8,379 nucleotides of DNA, taken from Bacillota bacterium. GTDB lineage: Bacteria; Bacillota; Desulfitobacteriia; Desulfitobacteriales; Desulfitobacteriaceae. The stretch lies in contig JAJZSC010000112.1 of the NCBI GenBank assembly GCA_021849995.1, forward strand, positions 1 through 8,379, written 5' to 3'. The notes below the pieces were generated by a model that was given only the letters and a program-made list of their open reading frames with translations, did no database searches and had not been told where the DNA came from. A program made the position numbers and the translations under genes. Positions 6,625 to 8,379 of the stretch are shown piece by piece (within the stretch, counting starts at the first letter, position 1; every line of letters starts with the position of its first letter).

Positions 6625-7551
6625 TTACTCTAACGCTTTCTTCAAGACTTCAAGGTTTTCTCTCATTACGGAGAAATAGTCTTTTCCGGCTTTAATGTCA
6701 TCTTCTTCGAGTCCTTCCAGTGGATTTAGCACTGCGGTTTCTGCTCCTACCTCTTTAGCTATCGCCTGGGCAACCTTGGGGCTGACCAATTCTTCAAAGA
6801 AAATAAATTTAAGATTATTCTCCTTAGCAAACTTCACAATTTCCACCATTCTAGCAGGTGAGGGTTCGGAATCGGCAGTAAGACCTTCGATAGCAACCTC
6901 TTTCAAGCCATAAGCCTCGCATAAGTATCCGAACGCCTGATGGGCAACCACAATGTCCTTACTTTTAAATTTTGCAACAGTAGCTTTATATTCCTGATCC
7001 AAATCGTCCAGCTTTTTCGCGTTATCTGCATAGTTCTTTTCGTAATAATCCTTATTGGACGGATCAGCGGTTACAAGGGCATTCTTGATGGCTTCCATTT
7101 GTTGCTTTGCAAGCATCGAGTTAAGCCATACGTGAGGATCGTACATCAAATCTTCGGATTTATCAGAGTTATCCAGCAGTTTAAGTCCTTTGGCAGTCTC
7201 CACTGTAATTAGCTTTTTATTCTTTATTGAGTTTAACACCTTATCAATCCAGTTTTCCATTCCTGCTCCGTTATATATCAAAACATCCGCCTTTTCAAGG
7301 TTCACCATATCACTCGGCGTTGGCTCCCAATCATGTGGTTCTGTTCCAGCAGGGACTAGATTTGTTAAATTTATCTTATCGCCACCGATTTTCTTCGTAA
7401 AATCATACATTGGATAAAAGCTGGTATAAACTGATATTTTCTTTCCTGAGCCAGAACCTTGATTGTCAATTGTATTATTACTACAGCCAGATAGAATCAT
7501 CACACTTAAGACTAGAATCAGACATAAAAATCCTACCATAACTCTCTTCAT
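6625..7551 (-). CDS. znuA: Zinc-binding lipoprotein ZnuA
   Basis: Substrate-binding lipoprotein (cluster A-I) that captures metal outside the membrane and hands it to ZnuB. From the ATG at 7551 it is 308 aa: a signal peptide of basic MKR plus a hydrophobic stretch, then lipobox LSGC with the lipidated Cys at 23. Likely metal ligands are H73 (EPHDWEP), H140 (DPHVWL), H204 (AHQAFGYL) and a Glu in FFEELVSP (253/254). Three His plus Glu is the zinc pattern, whereas manganese binders have Glu and Asp in the last two places. The long His-rich loop seen before H140 in many ZnuA proteins is missing; that stretch is short and acidic. The ORF can be extended to a TTG at 7581, but AAGGGG lies 10 nt before the ATG at 7551 and the extension would put non-signal residues first, so the ATG is chosen. 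First gene of znuACB-zur. Confidence 0.95.
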   Translation of the reverse strand: MKRVMVGFLCLILVLSVMILSGCSNNTIDNQGSGSGKKISVYTSFYPMYDFTKKIGGDKINLTNLVPAGTEPHDWEPTPSDMVNLEKADVLIYNGAGMENWIDKVLNSIKNKKLITVETAKGLKLLDNSDKSEDLMYDPHVWLNSMLAKQQMEAIKNALVTADPSNKDYYEKNYADNAKKLDDLDQEYKATVAKFKSKDIVVAHQAFGYLCEAYGLKEVAIEGLTADSEPSPARMVEIVKFAKENNLKFIFFEELVSPKVAQAIAKEVGAETAVLNPLEGLEEDDIKAGKDYFSVMRENLEVLKKALE

Positions 7552-7561
7552 TTTAGACCAT

Positions 7562-7567
7562 CCCCTT
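7562..7567 (-). promoter_or_regulatory. Ribosome site of znuA
   Basis: AAGGGG on the minus strand, 10 nt before the ATG at 7551 and inside the possible upstream extension of the ORF, which favours the shorter protein with a proper signal peptide. Confidence 0.7.
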
Positions 7568-7572
7568 ATTCT

Positions 7573-7597
7573 CATTTGCAAATCGTTCGCATTTGCG
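7573..7597 (-). promoter_or_regulatory. Candidate Zur operator in front of znuA
   Basis: The segment holds an inverted repeat GCAAAT (7578-7583) / ATTTGC (7591-7596) with a 7-nt spacer, and also a direct repeat of CATTTGC with a 17-bp period (7573-7579 and 7590-7596). It contains AAATCGT, the outer half-site motif of the Bacillus Zur box, although the rest does not match that box. It begins a few bases downstream of the expected transcription start, a good place for a repressor. The zinc link is inferred from the operon content. Confidence 0.5.
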
Positions 7598-7607
7598 TTT
7601 CTAATAT

Positions 7608-7636
7608 AATATAAATCAGAAGGTAAAATTATGCAA
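7608..7636 (-). promoter_or_regulatory. Probable sigma-A promoter of znuACB-zur
   Basis: The -10 TATATT (7608-7613) and -35 TTGCAT (7631-7636) are separated by 17 bp on the minus strand. The -10 is good and the -35 keeps only the TTG, as is common for regulated promoters. The predicted start near 7601 leaves a leader of about 50 nt with the operator-like repeat at its beginning. Confidence 0.5.
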
Positions 7637-7800
7637 TGATTATTGGGATAGTATAAACAAAGTTTTTTGCATTTAACGATATCTGGTTCAAGAGATCGTC
7701 ATCAGAGCAGTTCCTCCTAATTCTTGACTTACTTTGGCTAACATGGTAATTTTTTCTTAGAGTTGAAACCTTAGCGGACATTAATATTCAATTCCCGAAC
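7637..7800. other. Intergenic stretch without a supported gene
   Basis: About 160 bp between the znuA promoter and the toxin-antitoxin relic. The minus strand contains an 18-codon open stretch (7688-7744) with no ribosome site in front of it; it may be a remnant of a gene tail. No RNA gene or clear hairpin was seen. Confidence 0.5.
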
Positions 7801-7819
7801 ATTAGAGGGGGGCGTTTTC

Positions 7820-8000
7820 ATGGCTATCAGTTAATGATGATTTATTTAAGTTGATAAATATACTTCCGGAAGAAGCTAAACAATCGGCTTATGATTTTTT
7901 GAAGTTTTTATCAATACGTCATACATGGCCGGATTGGAATGAAATTGCCCAAATGGAGCCGGACGATTTACCTTTGAGTGAAGAAGAAGAAAAGCAATTA
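7820..8000 (+). pseudogene. Broken antitoxin gene of a RelE/ParE-type module
   Basis: A strong GAGGGGGG ribosome site (7805-7812) precedes the ATG at 7820, but translation stops after four codons (MAIS, TAA at 7832-7834). Shifting frame at about 7830 opens a reading frame of about 57 codons that reads as an acidic antitoxin: LPEEAKQSAYDFLKFL, a conserved WPDW, then MEPDDLPLSEEEEKQL. A net 2-bp loss or 1-bp gain near 7829-7832 explains the break. The frame then runs without a stop into residues that look toxin-derived (NPLKVKG). Small acidic proteins of this kind sit just before RelE/ParE toxins and neutralise them. No intact start remains in the long frame, so the gene is probably dead. Confidence 0.6.
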
Positions 8001-8129
8001 AACCCCTTAAAGGTCAAGGGAAGTTAATGTGTTTGCGAGTTGGTACATACAGGGTGATTTTTGAAATTAATCATACGGAACAAATAGTATATATCTTGAC
8101 TATAGACAATCGCGGTGATGTCTTATTAA
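8001..8129 (+). pseudogene. RelE/ParE toxin remnant, C-terminal half, frameshifted
   Basis: The frame from 8027 reads MCLRVGTYRVIFEI, then IVYILTIDNRGDV. This is the C-terminal beta-sheet of RelE/ParE toxins (mRNA interferase or gyrase-poison fold), which in intact members ends shortly after RGDVY. The N-terminal 40-50 residues are absent. Just upstream, in the antitoxin frame, NPLKVKG resembles the toxin segment that comes directly before LRVG, which suggests an internal deletion joined the two genes and a further 1-bp loss near 8025 separated the frames. At 8122-8129 one extra T turns an expected DVY-stop into read-through, so the open frame now runs to 8218 through a hairpin. The lone open frame of 63 codons has no good ribosome site. 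It is a relic. Confidence 0.65.
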
Positions 8130-8140
8130 GAGAACCAAGT

Positions 8141-8182
8141 AAGAAGCCGGTATATCCTTTGCGTAAGGAATACCGGCTTCTT
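8141..8182. repeat. Long imperfect hairpin, probable old terminator of the toxin-antitoxin unit
   Basis: Arms 8141-8159 and 8165-8182 are complementary over 18 bp with one bulged A; the outer 13 bp (AAGAAGCCGGTAT) are perfect and the loop is TGCGT. The flanks are only modestly T-rich (TTCTTGCTT on the plus side), so it is a weak or bidirectional terminator rather than a textbook one. It starts 11 bp after the expected natural end of the toxin gene. Confidence 0.65.
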
Positions 8183-8281
8183 GCTTCCAAAATATATCTT
8201 GGCGTATGCTTTCTATAATTAGCAACTTGAACCACGTCATTTCAATCCCGTAAAATAAAACCACCAGATAGAGAGTCTGAC
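8183..8281. other. Short intergenic spacer, nothing recognised
   Basis: About 100 bp between the hairpin and the tRNA terminator. No gene, repeat or promoter could be supported. The plus-strand end of the toxin read-through frame at 8218 is the only open stretch. Confidence 0.4.
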
Positions 8282-8328
8282 AAAAATCAAAAACGGGCTC
8301 AACGACTTTTAAAATCGTTGAAGCCCGC
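8282..8328 (-). terminator. Rho-independent terminator of the tRNA-Leu unit
   Basis: The minus-strand transcript forms GGGCTTCAACGA pairing with TCGTTGAGCCC (one bulged base) around an AU-rich loop, followed by TTTTTGATTTTTG. Arms are at about 8315-8327 and 8294-8305. It lies 14 nt beyond the tRNA CCA end and closes the tRNA transcription unit. Confidence 0.85.
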
Positions 8329-8342
8329 ATTACAAACTTATA

Positions 8343-8379
8343 TGGTGCCGAAGGCCGGGGTCGAACCGGCACGGGCGTT
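8343..8379 (-). tRNA. tRNA-Leu, 3' part (cut by window edge)
   Basis: The minus strand shows the T arm GCCGG-TTCGACC-CCGGC, the 3' acceptor strand CTTCGGC, discriminator A and an encoded CCA. The acceptor predicts a 5' end of GCCGAAG, typical of leucine tRNAs, and the bases before the T arm (AACGCCCGT) fit the 3' side of a long class II variable arm. The anticodon lies off the edge, so the codon assignment cannot be read; serine is less likely given the discriminator A. Confidence 0.8.

Noticed and set aside
7552..7581. Longer ZnuA starting at TTG 7581
   Set aside because: The ribosome site lies inside this extension, the added residues would disturb the signal peptide, and the extension overlaps the operator-like repeat.
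8100..8372. Minus-strand 90-codon open frame near the right edge
   Set aside because: It runs through the tRNA-Leu 3' end, its terminator and the toxin remnant, and the peptide has no protein-like pattern.
8343..8379. tRNA-Leu 3' end as an integration site with an island holding the toxin-antitoxin relic
   Set aside because: No second copy of the tRNA end, no integrase and no other mobile genes are visible in the window.

Overview
The window looks like chromosomal DNA from a low- to mid-GC, endospore-forming Firmicute. A member of the Desulfosporosinus/Desulfitobacterium group (Peptococcaceae in the broad sense) is my best guess. The reasons are a PolA with a degenerate proofreading domain, a signal-less LysM protein of spore-coat type, sigma-A-like promoters, AGGAGG-type ribosome sites and U-rich terminators. 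This is an inference from protein style; no search was run. Every intact gene lies on the minus strand, so the window reads from right to left.

Right edge to about 7600. The 3' end of a tRNA-Leu gene enters at the right edge and is followed by its own terminator. About 700 bp without an intact gene follow. This stretch holds a decayed plus-strand toxin-antitoxin pair (an acidic antitoxin and the C-terminal half of a RelE/ParE toxin, broken by several small indels and a probable internal deletion) and a long hairpin just after it.

7636 to 4487. A compact zinc-uptake operon, znuA-znuC-znuB-zur: lipoprotein zinc binder, ATPase, membrane permease and a Fur-family zinc sensor. It has one recognisable promoter, an operator-like repeat just downstream of the -10, very tight or overlapping junctions and a terminator after zur. 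The likely logic is a feedback loop: when zinc is sufficient, Zur binds in front of znuA and shuts off the transporter and itself.

4460 to 3804. A single-gene unit for a small LysM protein of unknown role, probably spore-associated, with its own terminator.

3732 to 1. A DNA replication/repair operon, polA-mutM-(zinc-ribbon protein, cut by the left edge), with a good sigma-A promoter. MutM excises oxidised bases and PolA fills the resulting gaps. A triplicated 28-29 bp repeat sits across the polA stop codon and has rewritten the PolA C-terminus.

I did not find a convincing new defence, mobile or biosynthetic system. The points most worth a second look are the repeat at the polA end, the layered decay of the toxin-antitoxin pair, the candidate Zur operator and the LysM protein with paired cysteines. 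Several starts should be moved from the longest possible ORF (LysM, zur, znuA).
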